DNA of 64,000 nt, from positions 528,609-592,608 of the forward strand of contig NWQL01000004.1 in NCBI GenBank assembly GCA_002798175.1, in the 5' to 3' direction. Shown here one piece after another: positions 25,221 to 33,651 of this stretch. Source of the stretch: Lysobacteraceae bacterium NML91-0213 (lineage in GTDB: Bacteria; Pseudomonadota; Gammaproteobacteria; Xanthomonadales; Xanthomonadaceae). Under the pieces are notes generated by a model that saw only the letters and a list, made by a program, of their open reading frames with translations, had not been told where the DNA came from and made no database searches. Both the position numbers and the translations under genes were made by a program. Numbering within the stretch: position 1 is the first letter of the stretch; the number at the start of each line of letters is the position of its first letter.

Positions 25221-27251
25221 CTACAGGATCGGCGCCAGCCCCGCGCCGAACGCGGTGAAGATGCGCGTCAGCAGCGACTTGAAGCCCAGGCTCACCTCGG
25301 GGAAGTCCCCGACCGGCCGATGGCAGTCGCGGAAATCCGGATGGTCGGGCGGCGGCGGCACCGGGCAGCCCGGCCCGGGCGCGAACTCGTAGCTGGTGGC
25401 GTAGCGCACGGGCCACAGATCGAAGACCGGCAACTGTTCGGATACCTTGCCCAGCGAGTACTCCAGCCCCGACAACACCGGTTTCCTGTCGCGCGGGCCG
25501 ATCACCCAGGAGTTCTGCGGCAGCATGTCGTTGCGGATGCTCGCCGCCAGCGCGCGCGCGAACGCCGGGTCGTCGATGACCACCGCGCTTTCGGTGTTGA
25601 GGTTGTCGCCGCGCGGATCGAAGTTGTGGGTACCGACCACGCCCACGCGTTCGTCGATCACCAGCGATTTCGAATGCAGGCCGAAGCGCAGCCCGGCACG
25701 GCGCAACGGCACCGAGCGGTTCACGCCGACGCCGGCATAGCGCAGCGCGGAATACTCGCGGTCCAGCGGCAGGCGCTGCTGCTGGGTGCGCTGGCCGGGC
25801 GTGGTGCGCCCGTCGACCCGGGCGCGCGCCGGTTGCCCGCCGATGGCCGCCCCGGACATCGCGCCGCGGCGGCCATCGTCGCGATGCCCGGCGTCGATGT
25901 CGGCAAGCGCGCGCGCCTCGTCGGCGTCGGTGTGGCCGGTGATCACCCTGCCCCAGCCCGGATCGAGCGCGCGGGTGGCGTCGAGGTCGATCGGCGCGTT
26001 CTGCGGGAACGGCTTGTATTCGTAGATGTTGAAGCCGAACTCGCGCAGGTAGCGGCGCTTGTACTTGTACGACAGCGCGTAGGTGATGAACGAGTCGGTC
26101 GCCGCCAGGCTGTTGGTCGACACCACCACGCGCGGGCCGTCGTCGCTTGCATGCAGTGCCCGGAACATCTCCTGCGCCGGACGCGACAGCACCAGGTAGG
26201 GCGTCTGCAGCAGCACCTCGTCCTCGGCCGATTCGATCAGCTCGCGCAGGCGCCCGGTCGCCGGGGCCGGCGCATTGCGTCCGGTTGCGTGCTTGGCCGG
26301 CGTGTCGGCGATGAACTCCACCGCGCCGACCGCGATCACCGCATCCACGAGGCGCTGCCCGAGCAGCAGCGGGTCATCGGCCTGGCGTGACACCGTGGCC
26401 ACGCGGTCGGGCGCGGCGAAGGGTTCGTGCGGCATCCGCGGCGCGCCATCGCGCAGCAGGCGGCGGCCGACGTCGGCCAGCTGGGCGGCGGGGATGCTCA
26501 GCGGCGCGGTCCAGAACGCGTTGAAGTTGGCCTGCATCTCGCGGGTGACCGGGCCGCCCACGAGGATGTCGCGGTCACGGAAGTTGTAGCTGGAATCCCA
26601 GTCGAAGTAGCTGTCCTGGTAGTTGCGCCCGCCGGTCAGCCCGACGATGCCGTCGACCAGCAGGATCTTGTTGTGCATGCGGCGGTTGAGCTGGCGCCAG
26701 CAGCAGGCGGCGGCGGCGACGTACATCGGGTAGCTGATGCGCGCGCGGCCCAGCACCGGGTTGTAGACCTTGAGGTCGAAGTTGACGTGCGCGGAAGCCA
26801 GCGCGGCCAGGGTGTCGACATTGCGCAGCGCCGAGAGCTGGTCGACCAGCATGCGCACGCGCACCCCACGGCGCGCGGCGGCCAGCAGCTCGTCGAGGAT
26901 CAGGTGGCCGGAGTCGTCCTCGTCGAAGATGTAGGTCTGCAGGTCGATCGACTCGCGCGCGCCACGGATCATGTCCAGCCGCGCCAGCAGCGCGTCCTGG
27001 CCGTAATCGAGCATCAGCGCGTGGTGTCGCGGTGCGTCCGGGGTGCTCGCGGCCCAGGCGCGGCTGGCGAGCACGCGCAACGGCGACTCGCGTGCACAGC
27101 GGCCGACCGGGTCGTCGCATTCGAGCGTGGTGTCGCGCGCGGCCTCGGCGATGCGTTGCGCCTCGGCACGCTGCGCGGCGCCCAGCCCGGCGCAGCCGCT
27201 GGCGGCCAGCGCGAGCAGCGCGGCCAGGCACACACGCGTCACGGCATTCAC
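25221..27251 (-). CDS. Phospholipase D/cardiolipin-synthase-like lipoprotein
   Basis: The 676-residue protein starts at a GTG that overlaps the yceI stop as GTGA. A lipobox ASGC places Cys 20 at the mature N-terminus. Two HKD motifs are present: RMHNKILLVDGIVGLTGGRN and GLHSKSLVIDERVGVVGTHN, each followed by the usual GxxN. This is the two-domain PLDc arrangement of cardiolipin synthase C and related periplasmic phosphatidyltransferases. An insert of about 90 residues rich in Arg/Gly/Asp (between DPGWGRVITGHTD and LDREYSALRYAG) separates the halves. It probably acts on phospholipids in the periplasm; the substrate is unknown. Downstream is the small-protein promoter region. Confidence 0.9.
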   Translation of the reverse strand: MNAVTRVCLAALLALAASGCAGLGAAQRAEAQRIAEAARDTTLECDDPVGRCARESPLRVLASRAWAASTPDAPRHHALMLDYGQDALLARLDMIRGARESIDLQTYIFDEDDSGHLILDELLAAARRGVRVRMLVDQLSALRNVDTLAALASAHVNFDLKVYNPVLGRARISYPMYVAAAACCWRQLNRRMHNKILLVDGIVGLTGGRNYQDSYFDWDSSYNFRDRDILVGGPVTREMQANFNAFWTAPLSIPAAQLADVGRRLLRDGAPRMPHEPFAAPDRVATVSRQADDPLLLGQRLVDAVIAVGAVEFIADTPAKHATGRNAPAPATGRLRELIESAEDEVLLQTPYLVLSRPAQEMFRALHASDDGPRVVVSTNSLAATDSFITYALSYKYKRRYLREFGFNIYEYKPFPQNAPIDLDATRALDPGWGRVITGHTDADEARALADIDAGHRDDGRRGAMSGAAIGGQPARARVDGRTTPGQRTQQQRLPLDREYSALRYAGVGVNRSVPLRRAGLRFGLHSKSLVIDERVGVVGTHNFDPRGDNLNTESAVVIDDPAFARALAASIRNDMLPQNSWVIGPRDRKPVLSGLEYSLGKVSEQLPVFDLWPVRYATSYEFAPGPGCPVPPPPDHPDFRDCHRPVGDFPEVSLGFKSLLTRIFTAFGAGLAPIL

Positions 27252-27841
27252 GGCGTCGCCGCCTCCGTACCACGCAGTGACAGGCGGAACTGCACGCGTT
27301 CGCCGAGTGCGAAGCTCCAACGGTCCATCGCGTAGTCGCCGCGGCTCACCACCCCGGCGGCGACCACTGCGCAGTCGAGCATCGGCCGCTCGCAGGGCGC
27401 CGGTTCGACATGGAAGGTTTCGCGCCGCTCCACCCCGCGCAGCTGCAGCACGCCCACCAGGGCGCCACCGGTGCGCACCAGTTCGGGGCCGAACGGATCC
27501 GACACGAAGCTCACCTCGGGATGGCGGTCGGCATCGAAGAACGCCTCGTCGCGGGTCAGCTGGGTGTAGCGCGGATAGCCGACGATCTCCACGTCACGGG
27601 CCGACAGCCGCAGCCGGACCTGGCGCAGCCCGGCACCGACCGGGCGGACCTCGCCGGCCAGCACCGGGATGCGCCCTTCCAGGCGCTGGCCCCAGCGCGT
27701 GCGCAGCACGAAACCGACTGCGGAGTCGCGCGCATCCACCCGGGTGGTCTCGAGCGCAGCCGCCGGCCGCGGCAGGCAGGCCGCCAGCAGCAACAGCCAG
27801 GCACAGCACCAGCGTTCCGCGTGCCTGCCCGTCACGGCCAC
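27248..27841 (-). CDS. YceI-like periplasmic protein
   Basis: The 197-residue product has a signal peptide (AWLLLLAACLPRPAAA) and a YceI-like lipocalin fold: ARDSAVGFVLRTRWGQRLEGRIPVL, the VRLRLSARDVEIVGYPRYTQLTRDEAFFDADRHPEVSFVSDPF segment (DxxFFDaxxyPxxxF is the family hallmark), then LQLRGVERRETFHV. YceI proteins bind isoprenoid lipids, but the role here is unknown. The GTG start at 27841 overlaps the sixA stop by 10 bases, and the gene is coupled to the downstream phospholipase-D gene. The start is not certain. Confidence 0.87.
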   Translation of the reverse strand: MAVTGRHAERWCCAWLLLLAACLPRPAAALETTRVDARDSAVGFVLRTRWGQRLEGRIPVLAGEVRPVGAGLRQVRLRLSARDVEIVGYPRYTQLTRDEAFFDADRHPEVSFVSDPFGPELVRTGGALVGVLQLRGVERRETFHVEPAPCERPMLDCAVVAAGVVSRGDYAMDRWSFALGERVQFRLSLRGTEAATP

Positions 27842-28308
27842 CAGAACGCGGCAAGACGCGCGGCACCGGGTTCCACCGCGGCCCCTTCGTCGAACTCCAG
27901 CACCGCCACGCTGGCGGGCGGCATGCCGCGGTAGTCGCCGGACTGGCCGCTGTGCAGCAGTGCCACCAGCCGCTCGAGGCCGGGGTTGTGGCCGACCAGC
28001 AGCACCCGTTCGGTATCACGGTAGCGGTCGAGCAGCGCGGCCAGCGTGCCGGGGGTGGCTTCGTAGATCGACGGCTCCAGCCGCTGGTCGACATAGCCCA
28101 GCACCGCGAGCGCGGCTTCGAGTGTTTCGCGGGTGCGCCGTGCCGGCGAGCACAGCACCTGGTCGGGAATCAGCCGCTGCTCGAGCAGCCAGCGTGCCGC
28201 GGCCTCGGCTTCGGCCAGGCCATCGGCAGACAGGGGCCGGTCGATGTCGGGCTGGTCGGGCAGCGCCGATTCGGCGTGGGCGTGTCGCAGCAGGATCAGT
28301 TCGCGCAT
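27832..28308 (-). CDS. sixA: SixA-type histidine phosphatase
   Basis: This 158-residue histidine-phosphatase-superfamily protein contains the catalytic RHA motif in LILLRHAHAESAL (His 9), the second arginine in CSPARRTRETLEAAL and the second His in LLVGHNPGLERL. Size and arrangement match SixA, which removes phosphate from His on phosphotransfer proteins such as the HPt domain of ArcB or PtsP-type proteins. There is no signal peptide. It lies between the ParA-like gene (43 bases upstream) and yceI (overlapping). Confidence 0.92.
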   Translation of the reverse strand: MRELILLRHAHAESALPDQPDIDRPLSADGLAEAEAAARWLLEQRLIPDQVLCSPARRTRETLEAALAVLGYVDQRLEPSIYEATPGTLAALLDRYRDTERVLLVGHNPGLERLVALLHSGQSGDYRGMPPASVAVLEFDEGAAVEPGAARLAAFWWP

Positions 28309-28351
28309 CGGGGACTCGGCATCGCGCCAGCAGGGCGCATGGACAGGGGCA

Positions 28352-28990
28352 TCATGGCTTGCGCCGCACCCATTTCAACAGCGGCTGCCAGTCGGCCTGG
28401 TGCTCGCGCACCTGCTGCGAGTTGTAGTCGAACAGGCTGCGGCCGAGCGCGACCATCACCACGTAGGCCTGGCTGTCGCGCAGCTGCGCGACCACCGGGT
28501 ACGGCCACTGCGCGAGCAGCTCCATCGCCTGCTGCGAGGCATTGGTCCACGGCCGCAGGCGGTTGCCGACCAGGCCGACGCGCAGTTCGCGCGAACGTAC
28601 CCGCGGGTGCTCGGCGATGCCGTTGAGAAAGGCCACGGTGGCGTCGATGTCCAGCGCCGAAGGCAGCACCGGCACCACCAGCGTGCCGGCGTGTTCGAGC
28701 CAGGGATCGAGGTCGTCGCGCATCGCGCCGGCACCGGCGTCGATCACCACGGTCTCGGCATCGCCGGGAATCGCATTCCATGCCTGCTTGCGGCGGCGGC
28801 TGCCATCGATCGGCAGCACCGCGCTGTCGAGCCCGGCGCGACGTTCGGCCCAGCGCATCGACGATCCCTGCGGATCCGCATCCACCAGGACCGTGCGCTG
28901 GCCATCCAGGGCCGAGCGCGCCGCGAGGTGGGAGGCGATGGTGGTCTTGCCCACGCCGCCCTTGGAACCCGCCACCAGGATCGTCTTCAT
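28352..28990 (-). CDS. ParA/MinD-family P-loop ATPase
   Basis: The 212-residue protein starts MKTILVAGSKGGVGKTTIAS; the deviant Walker A motif KGGVGKTT at residues 10-17 identifies the ParA/Soj class, and VLVDADPQGSSMRW is the conserved Walker A' stretch. A VVIDAGAG motif follows. No ParB partner or parS-like site is nearby, so it is probably an orphan ParA, perhaps for positioning of a protein complex, rather than a chromosome partition pair. The ATG has GGAG 6 bases upstream. It is divergent from the AAA ATPase at 29081. Confidence 0.9.
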   Translation of the reverse strand: MKTILVAGSKGGVGKTTIASHLAARSALDGQRTVLVDADPQGSSMRWAERRAGLDSAVLPIDGSRRRKQAWNAIPGDAETVVIDAGAGAMRDDLDPWLEHAGTLVVPVLPSALDIDATVAFLNGIAEHPRVRSRELRVGLVGNRLRPWTNASQQAMELLAQWPYPVVAQLRDSQAYVVMVALGRSLFDYNSQQVREHQADWQPLLKWVRRKP

Positions 28991-29080
28991 CGCGTGCTCC
29001 GCCGAGTGGAAGCCTGAGCGTACACCGCGTCGGGGACGCTCGACGAGCTGATATCTTCACGCGGCTTGAGGGGGAAACGC

Positions 29081-30568
29081 ATGAGCGAACTGCAGGACCT
29101 GGTGGCGCTGATCCGCGCCGACACGCCATTGATCGTCATCGAAACGCGCGACGAGCCGGGCGCGGTGGCGCTGTTCCGGCAGACGCTGCGGCACGTGTGG
29201 CGGGCGATGTATCGCTGGTCGATCACCGAAGGCCTGCGCCGCATCGACCTCGACCGCGAGGACGAGCCCGACGGGGCGGCCGACGTCGGCACCCTGCTGC
29301 GCACGATCCGTGGTGCCGAACAGCGCGGCGTCTACCTGCTGCTCGACGTGCATCCCTATCTGGAGGTGGCCGGCACCCGCCGCCAGTTGCGCGATCTGCT
29401 GCAGCGGCGCGACTGCCTGCCGCACGTGATCGTGCTGGTCGGCCATCGGGTACAGCTACCGGACGAGCTCGAGGCGAAGGCGGTGCGCTACGCGCCGCGC
29501 CTTCCCGACCAGGCCGCCCTCCAGCGGGTGGTGCAGGACGTCGCCAGCGCCTACGCTGCCGAGCACGGCGGTCGCCGGGTGGAGATGGATGCCGAGATCG
29601 TCCAGCGCATCGTCCGCAACCTGCAGGGGCTCAGCCTCCCGGATGCCCGACGCATCGCCCGCCATCTCGTGTTCGATGACGGGGTTCTCGGCGAAGGCGA
29701 CCTGGCCACGCTGCAGAAGCTGCGCTTCGAACTGCTCAACCGCAGCGGGCACCTGCATTTCGAGTACGACACCGCGCGCTTCGGCGACGTCGCCGGTGCA
29801 CGCCGGCTCAAGCGGTGGGTGGAGCACCGCCGACGCGTATTCGTCGAGGGCGATGCACCGCCCGGCCTCGATCCGCCGAAGGGTGTGTTGCTGCTCGGCG
29901 TGCAGGGCTGCGGCAAGTCGATGCTGGCCAAGGCGATCGCCGGCGGCTTCGGCGTGCCGCTGGTGCGGCTGGATTTCGGCACGCTGTACAACAAGTACCA
30001 CGGCGAGACCGAGGCCAACCTGCGCGCCGCGTTGGCGTCGACCGAGCAGCTCGCGCCCTGCGTGCTGTGGATCGACGAGATCGAGAAGGGCCTCGCCGCC
30101 TCCGCCAGCGGCGAGGATGGCGGCGTGTCGCGCCGCGTGCTCGGCTACCTGCTGACGTGGATGGCCGAGCGCAGGTCGAAGGTGTTCCTGGTCGCCACCG
30201 CCAACCAGGTCCAGGAGCTGCCGGCGGAGCTGCTGCGCAAGGGCCGCTTCGACGAGATCTTCTTCGTCGACCTGCCGGTGGCGGAGGTGCGGCGCGAGGT
30301 GTTCGCGCTGCATCTCGCCTCGCGCGGGTTCGACCCGGGCAGCTTCGATCTCGACGCGCTGGCGGCGGCGTCGGACGGGTTTTCCGGCGCCGAGATCGAG
30401 CAGGCCATCGTCTCGGCGCTGTATGCCGCGCACGCAGCGGATGTGCCACTCGGCGACTTCGGCCTGCGTGCCGAACTCAGGCAGACGCGCCCGCTGTCGG
30501 TGGTGATGCGCGAGCAGGTGGATGGGCTGCGCGAATGGGCGGCGACGCGGACGGTGCCGGCGGACTGA
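29081..30568 (+). CDS. Ycf46-like AAA+ ATPase
   Basis: The 495-residue protein has an N-terminal domain of about 250 residues (the Ycf46/spastin-like region with VLLGHR and PDQAALQRVVQDV), then an AAA core: Walker A GVQGCGKS near residues 272-279, Walker B CVLWIDEIEKG near 327, and sensor/arginine-finger region VATANQVQELPAELLRKGRFDEIFFVDLP. The ATG at 29081 follows AGGGGG. Related proteins occur widely in cyanobacteria and proteobacteria and have been linked to CO2 use and stress, without a defined substrate. It stands divergent from the ParA-SixA-YceI-PLD unit, separated by 90 bases. Confidence 0.88.
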   Translation: MSELQDLVALIRADTPLIVIETRDEPGAVALFRQTLRHVWRAMYRWSITEGLRRIDLDREDEPDGAADVGTLLRTIRGAEQRGVYLLLDVHPYLEVAGTRRQLRDLLQRRDCLPHVIVLVGHRVQLPDELEAKAVRYAPRLPDQAALQRVVQDVASAYAAEHGGRRVEMDAEIVQRIVRNLQGLSLPDARRIARHLVFDDGVLGEGDLATLQKLRFELLNRSGHLHFEYDTARFGDVAGARRLKRWVEHRRRVFVEGDAPPGLDPPKGVLLLGVQGCGKSMLAKAIAGGFGVPLVRLDFGTLYNKYHGETEANLRAALASTEQLAPCVLWIDEIEKGLAASASGEDGGVSRRVLGYLLTWMAERRSKVFLVATANQVQELPAELLRKGRFDEIFFVDLPVAEVRREVFALHLASRGFDPGSFDLDALAAASDGFSGAEIEQAIVSALYAAHAADVPLGDFGLRAELRQTRPLSVVMREQVDGLREWAATRTVPAD

Positions 30569-30745
30569 GGTTGCTGTCGCGCGGGTGCGGAGAAGCCCAG
30601 CAGGTCAGGCGGGGCGCGACACCCGGGCGCGGCGTTTATGCCCTCGATCCGGAGCCGGCGACTGCGTAGCTGGGCAGCCGACTGCGCCACGGCGTGGCGA
30701 CACGGGTGAGGTGACCGGTTCGATCGAGAAGCCTGGTGGCGTAAG

Positions 30746-30816
30746 GGCGCCTGCCGGGTATTCCACCGAGTCGGCGCCCGATACCGCCTTGGTCGGTGGA
30801 ACACCCGACAGGCGCC
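30746..30816. repeat. Long imperfect inverted repeat in a gene-free stretch
   Basis: Arms 30746-30769 and 30793-30816 pair over 24 bases with only two mismatches; both become G-U wobbles in a minus-strand transcript, so an RNA hairpin would be almost perfect on that strand. The loop is 23 bases. The gap 30569-30996 (428 bases) otherwise contains short palindromes such as CGCGACACCCGGGCGCG but no gene. It sits after the AAA ATPase and before the convergent lipoprotein gene and may stop transcription. Confidence 0.75.
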
Positions 30817-30996
30817 TGCTGACGGCGCGGCGATTGGAGACGAGAACAACGGACGGCGTCGATTGATCGGCCTGGAGTGCTCGAGCCGGGACTGTACTCG
30901 ACCGTCCCGCCATTTGCAGCACGCGCAGCCCGACGGCTGGCCACGCGCGAGCCTGGAGGTGCAACAAAGCGGGCAACCCCGGGAGCCGCCGGCCAA

Positions 30997-31521
30997 TCAG
31001 TCCCGGGCGGTGCCCCGACCAACGCTCACCCGCCCTCCCGGGGCGAACACGAACCGGTAGTCCAGCCGCAGCGGCACCGGGCGGATGGCGACCCCTTCGG
31101 TGCGGCAGGCGTCATCCGGCTCGACGCCATCGGGGAACGTGCACACGGCGGCGCCGAACCAGGTCCACTGTGCCAGCGCGTCTTCCACCACCGCGCGCAG
31201 CCGGGCGTAGTGCGCGGCATCGCTGCCGGCGGAACCAACGCACGCGGGCCCCTGCTCCGCCGTGCCGACATCGACGGTGTTGCCGTCGGTATCGACCACG
31301 AAGCTCGCGCAGACCACCGCCTGCGTCCGCAGCCGGAGGTCTTCGGGAAACACCGGCATCGGAACCGACACCGGCACCGCCATCAGGAAGCGTTGCCGGT
31401 CGTCGAGCTCATGCCGCTCGGCGACGGCTGGCAGCACCATCTCGCGGTCCACGCGCCCGCCCTGGCTGGCGCATCCCGACGCCAGCATCACTAACAGCAG
31501 GCCGACCGCACCGGTACGCAT
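30997..31521 (-). CDS. Lipoprotein with TonB C-terminal-like domain
   Basis: The 174-residue protein has signal LLLVMLASGC (lipobox ASGC), then a domain resembling the C-terminal domain of TonB-type energy transducers: PVFPEDLRLRTQAVVCASFVVDTDGNTVDVG, later ARLRAVVEDALAQWTWF. As a lipoprotein without a membrane-spanning TonB core it would not energise transport in the usual way; a role in the envelope is inferred. ATG at 31521 shares a base with the upstream gene's TGA (TGATG), so translation is coupled. There are four cysteines in the mature protein. Confidence 0.72.
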   Translation of the reverse strand: MRTGAVGLLLVMLASGCASQGGRVDREMVLPAVAERHELDDRQRFLMAVPVSVPMPVFPEDLRLRTQAVVCASFVVDTDGNTVDVGTAEQGPACVGSAGSDAAHYARLRAVVEDALAQWTWFGAAVCTFPDGVEPDDACRTEGVAIRPVPLRLDYRFVFAPGGRVSVGRGTARD

Positions 31522-32540
31522 CACCGGTACTGCGGCCGCCACCCGGTGGGTGGGTCCAGCGGGATGCCTGCCGCACGCAGCTGCTGCTCCACCACCTGCC
31601 GCTCGCTGGAAACCGCTGGATCAAGGATGGCCTGCACGGTCGCCGCCTCGCTGTCGTGTTGCGGCGTCGCGGGGATCCGACCCAGCGCGCTGGTCTGCCA
31701 GTCGATGCGGCGACTGGCTTCTTCCGCGGCACGTTGCGACGACGCATCCGGCGCCAGCTCGCGCGCAAGACCAGCGCCGACGATCTCCATCAGCCGGTTG
31801 TCCGCACCGAGCAGGGCATTTGCCAGCACCCTGCACCCGCGAATGGCTTCCATGTTCCTGTCGGCCGAGCCCGCACGGCACCGGTGCCAGACGGATCCGG
31901 ACTGCAGCGACATCGGATTCGGAACCAGCAGCCCGACCGCGTAGGCCACCACGTAGCCTTCGAGCGATGCCGGCATGCCGTCGCGTCCCGGATACAGCGC
32001 GGCGCCTTCCGCCGGCGTGGGCGGGTCCGCGCGGTGGCGCTCGATGAGCCAGCGCAGTCGTTCATTGAGCAGGAAATCGGCGCGTCGCAAGCTGGTCATT
32101 GCCTGCAGTTGCGTGGCGTCGACCTCATTCGCGTACATCCACGGAGCCGCATTGTCCGGCTGCAGCCGGTGCCAGCGCGCGAGCGCCTGTTGCGCGGTGG
32201 GATCGTCGACTGGTGCAGCAGCAGCGAGGAATGCCAGTGTCGCGATGTCGGCGCCCGCACGCTGGAAGGCCAGCGCGCGCCACTTGCGTGACTGGAGGTC
32301 GGCGTCCGCACCGGCGTCATCGTGCAGGGCCCGGTCGGCATCGCGCAGCAGTGCCGCGTACGCGAGGCTGCGTGGCTCGCCCGATGCCGCGAGCGCGCGG
32401 GCAAAACGGTTCGCATAGGCACGATGGGCGCCGGCGGCCTGTTCGGCCAGCACCGCATCGTATGGATCCATCCGTTCCACCTGCTGGCCGTGGGCGGCGC
32501 CGGTGGCCAGTACAAGCAACAGCAGGGCAATCGTTCTCAC
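31521..32540 (-). CDS. Secreted helical protein, tandem paralogue 2
   Basis: The 339-residue product starts at GTG (32540), with AAGGAG 6 bases upstream. A signal peptide (TIALLLLVLATGAAHG) is followed by an alpha-helical, Ala/Arg-rich protein. It is related to the next gene upstream (32574-33590): shared stretches are R-x-LAYAA-x-L-x-D-x-DRA near the start and LRAAGIPLDPPTGWR at the end. I do not know the family; the helical pattern resembles TPR or SEL1-like repeats. It ends coupled to the TonB-like lipoprotein gene. Confidence 0.8.
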   Translation of the reverse strand: MRTIALLLLVLATGAAHGQQVERMDPYDAVLAEQAAGAHRAYANRFARALAASGEPRSLAYAALLRDADRALHDDAGADADLQSRKWRALAFQRAGADIATLAFLAAAAPVDDPTAQQALARWHRLQPDNAAPWMYANEVDATQLQAMTSLRRADFLLNERLRWLIERHRADPPTPAEGAALYPGRDGMPASLEGYVVAYAVGLLVPNPMSLQSGSVWHRCRAGSADRNMEAIRGCRVLANALLGADNRLMEIVGAGLARELAPDASSQRAAEEASRRIDWQTSALGRIPATPQHDSEAATVQAILDPAVSSERQVVEQQLRAAGIPLDPPTGWRPQYR

Positions 32541-32573
32541 GCAAGCTCCTTCGGGAAAATCGTCCTCACTTGG

Positions 32574-33590
32574 CTAGCGGGAGCGCCAGTCCGCCGGTGG
32601 GTCGAGCGGAATGCCTGCCTCGCGCAACTGGGCCCGGTGGATGGCACCTTCGCTGTCCAGGGCGGGGTCCAGCAACAGTGCGATATGGCTGTCGAGCCCC
32701 TCGTCCGCCCGACCTGCCGACCAGCGCCCCAGTTCGGACATCTGCCAGTCGAACCGGCGACGCTCCACCTGCGCACGCTCATGGGCGACGGGGTCGCCGG
32801 CGGATTCGATCGCGAGCCGGTAGCCGATGCCTTCGAGCAGGCGGGTATCGGCGGCCTGCAACGTCTGCGCGATCCGGGCGCATTCGTCCGCAACCACACC
32901 ACCGCGCGCGCCGGCACCACTGCATGCCTGCATCAGTGGCTGCAGGGGGAGCGATGCGCCCGACAACGTCGCCCACCCTTCGACCACGGCCAGTGCGTCC
33001 GGGAGGCCGGCATCGGCGCCCTCACGCACCGCGCGGATGGCGACATCCGGTGGGACCCGCCGTACCGCGTCGACATGCCAGCGCAGCTGCTCGATGGTGT
33101 GGGTGCGGCCCGTGGTGGCCCGCGCGGCCGCGGCGCGCAGGTCATCGGGCGCGAGGCCGGCATACAGCAGCGGCACGAGGTTGTCCGGCTCCAGTTCCCG
33201 CCAGCGCATGGCGGCTTCGGCACCGGTCGGGGCGTGGGTCGCCGCGGCCAGCAGCGACAGTGCGACCGTATCTTCACCCGCCTGCTTCAACGCCCGCGCA
33301 CGCCAGCCGGTGGCCTCCGGGCCAGGAACCGCCAGCCGTCGCCATGCCCGGTCCCGGTCGTCGAGCATGGCCGCATAGGCGAGACCCCGCGGACCCGTCC
33401 CGGCCGCCAGCGCCTGCATCACGCCTGCGGTGTACTCACGATGGAACTCAAGCATCGCGCGTTCCGCGTCGCCTTCGTCGGGATCGGCGACCAACCCGTC
33501 GGCATGGACCGCCAAGGGGAGCAATGCACACGACAGCACCAACGCAAGGGCCATTCCCCAGGCCCGCCTGTGGACGAACGTGACCCGCAT
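32574..33590 (-). CDS. Secreted helical protein, tandem paralogue 1
   Basis: The ATG at 33590 follows AGGAG by 6 bases and gives a 338-residue protein. A signal peptide (WGMALALVLSCALLPLAVHA) leads to a helical protein. Shared with 31521-32540: RGLAYAAMLDDRDRAW, a similar RFDWQMSELGR segment and the C-terminal LREAGIPLDPPADWRSR. The common ending suggests a conserved functional tail. Function is unknown. The two paralogues are 33 bases apart on the same strand, probably a duplication; the third gene, the TonB-like lipoprotein, completes the cluster. Confidence 0.8.
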   Translation of the reverse strand: MRVTFVHRRAWGMALALVLSCALLPLAVHADGLVADPDEGDAERAMLEFHREYTAGVMQALAAGTGPRGLAYAAMLDDRDRAWRRLAVPGPEATGWRARALKQAGEDTVALSLLAAATHAPTGAEAAMRWRELEPDNLVPLLYAGLAPDDLRAAAARATTGRTHTIEQLRWHVDAVRRVPPDVAIRAVREGADAGLPDALAVVEGWATLSGASLPLQPLMQACSGAGARGGVVADECARIAQTLQAADTRLLEGIGYRLAIESAGDPVAHERAQVERRRFDWQMSELGRWSAGRADEGLDSHIALLLDPALDSEGAIHRAQLREAGIPLDPPADWRSR

Positions 33591-33651
33591 CGCGCACTCC
33601 TTTTCCATGGAAGATCCGACGGCGACGATGCCGGCGTCGGCGATGTGACCG

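Noticed and set aside
28352-28990. ParA as part of a chromosomal parABS system
   Set aside because: No ParB-like gene or parS-like motif was seen nearby; the neighbours are SixA and YceI genes.
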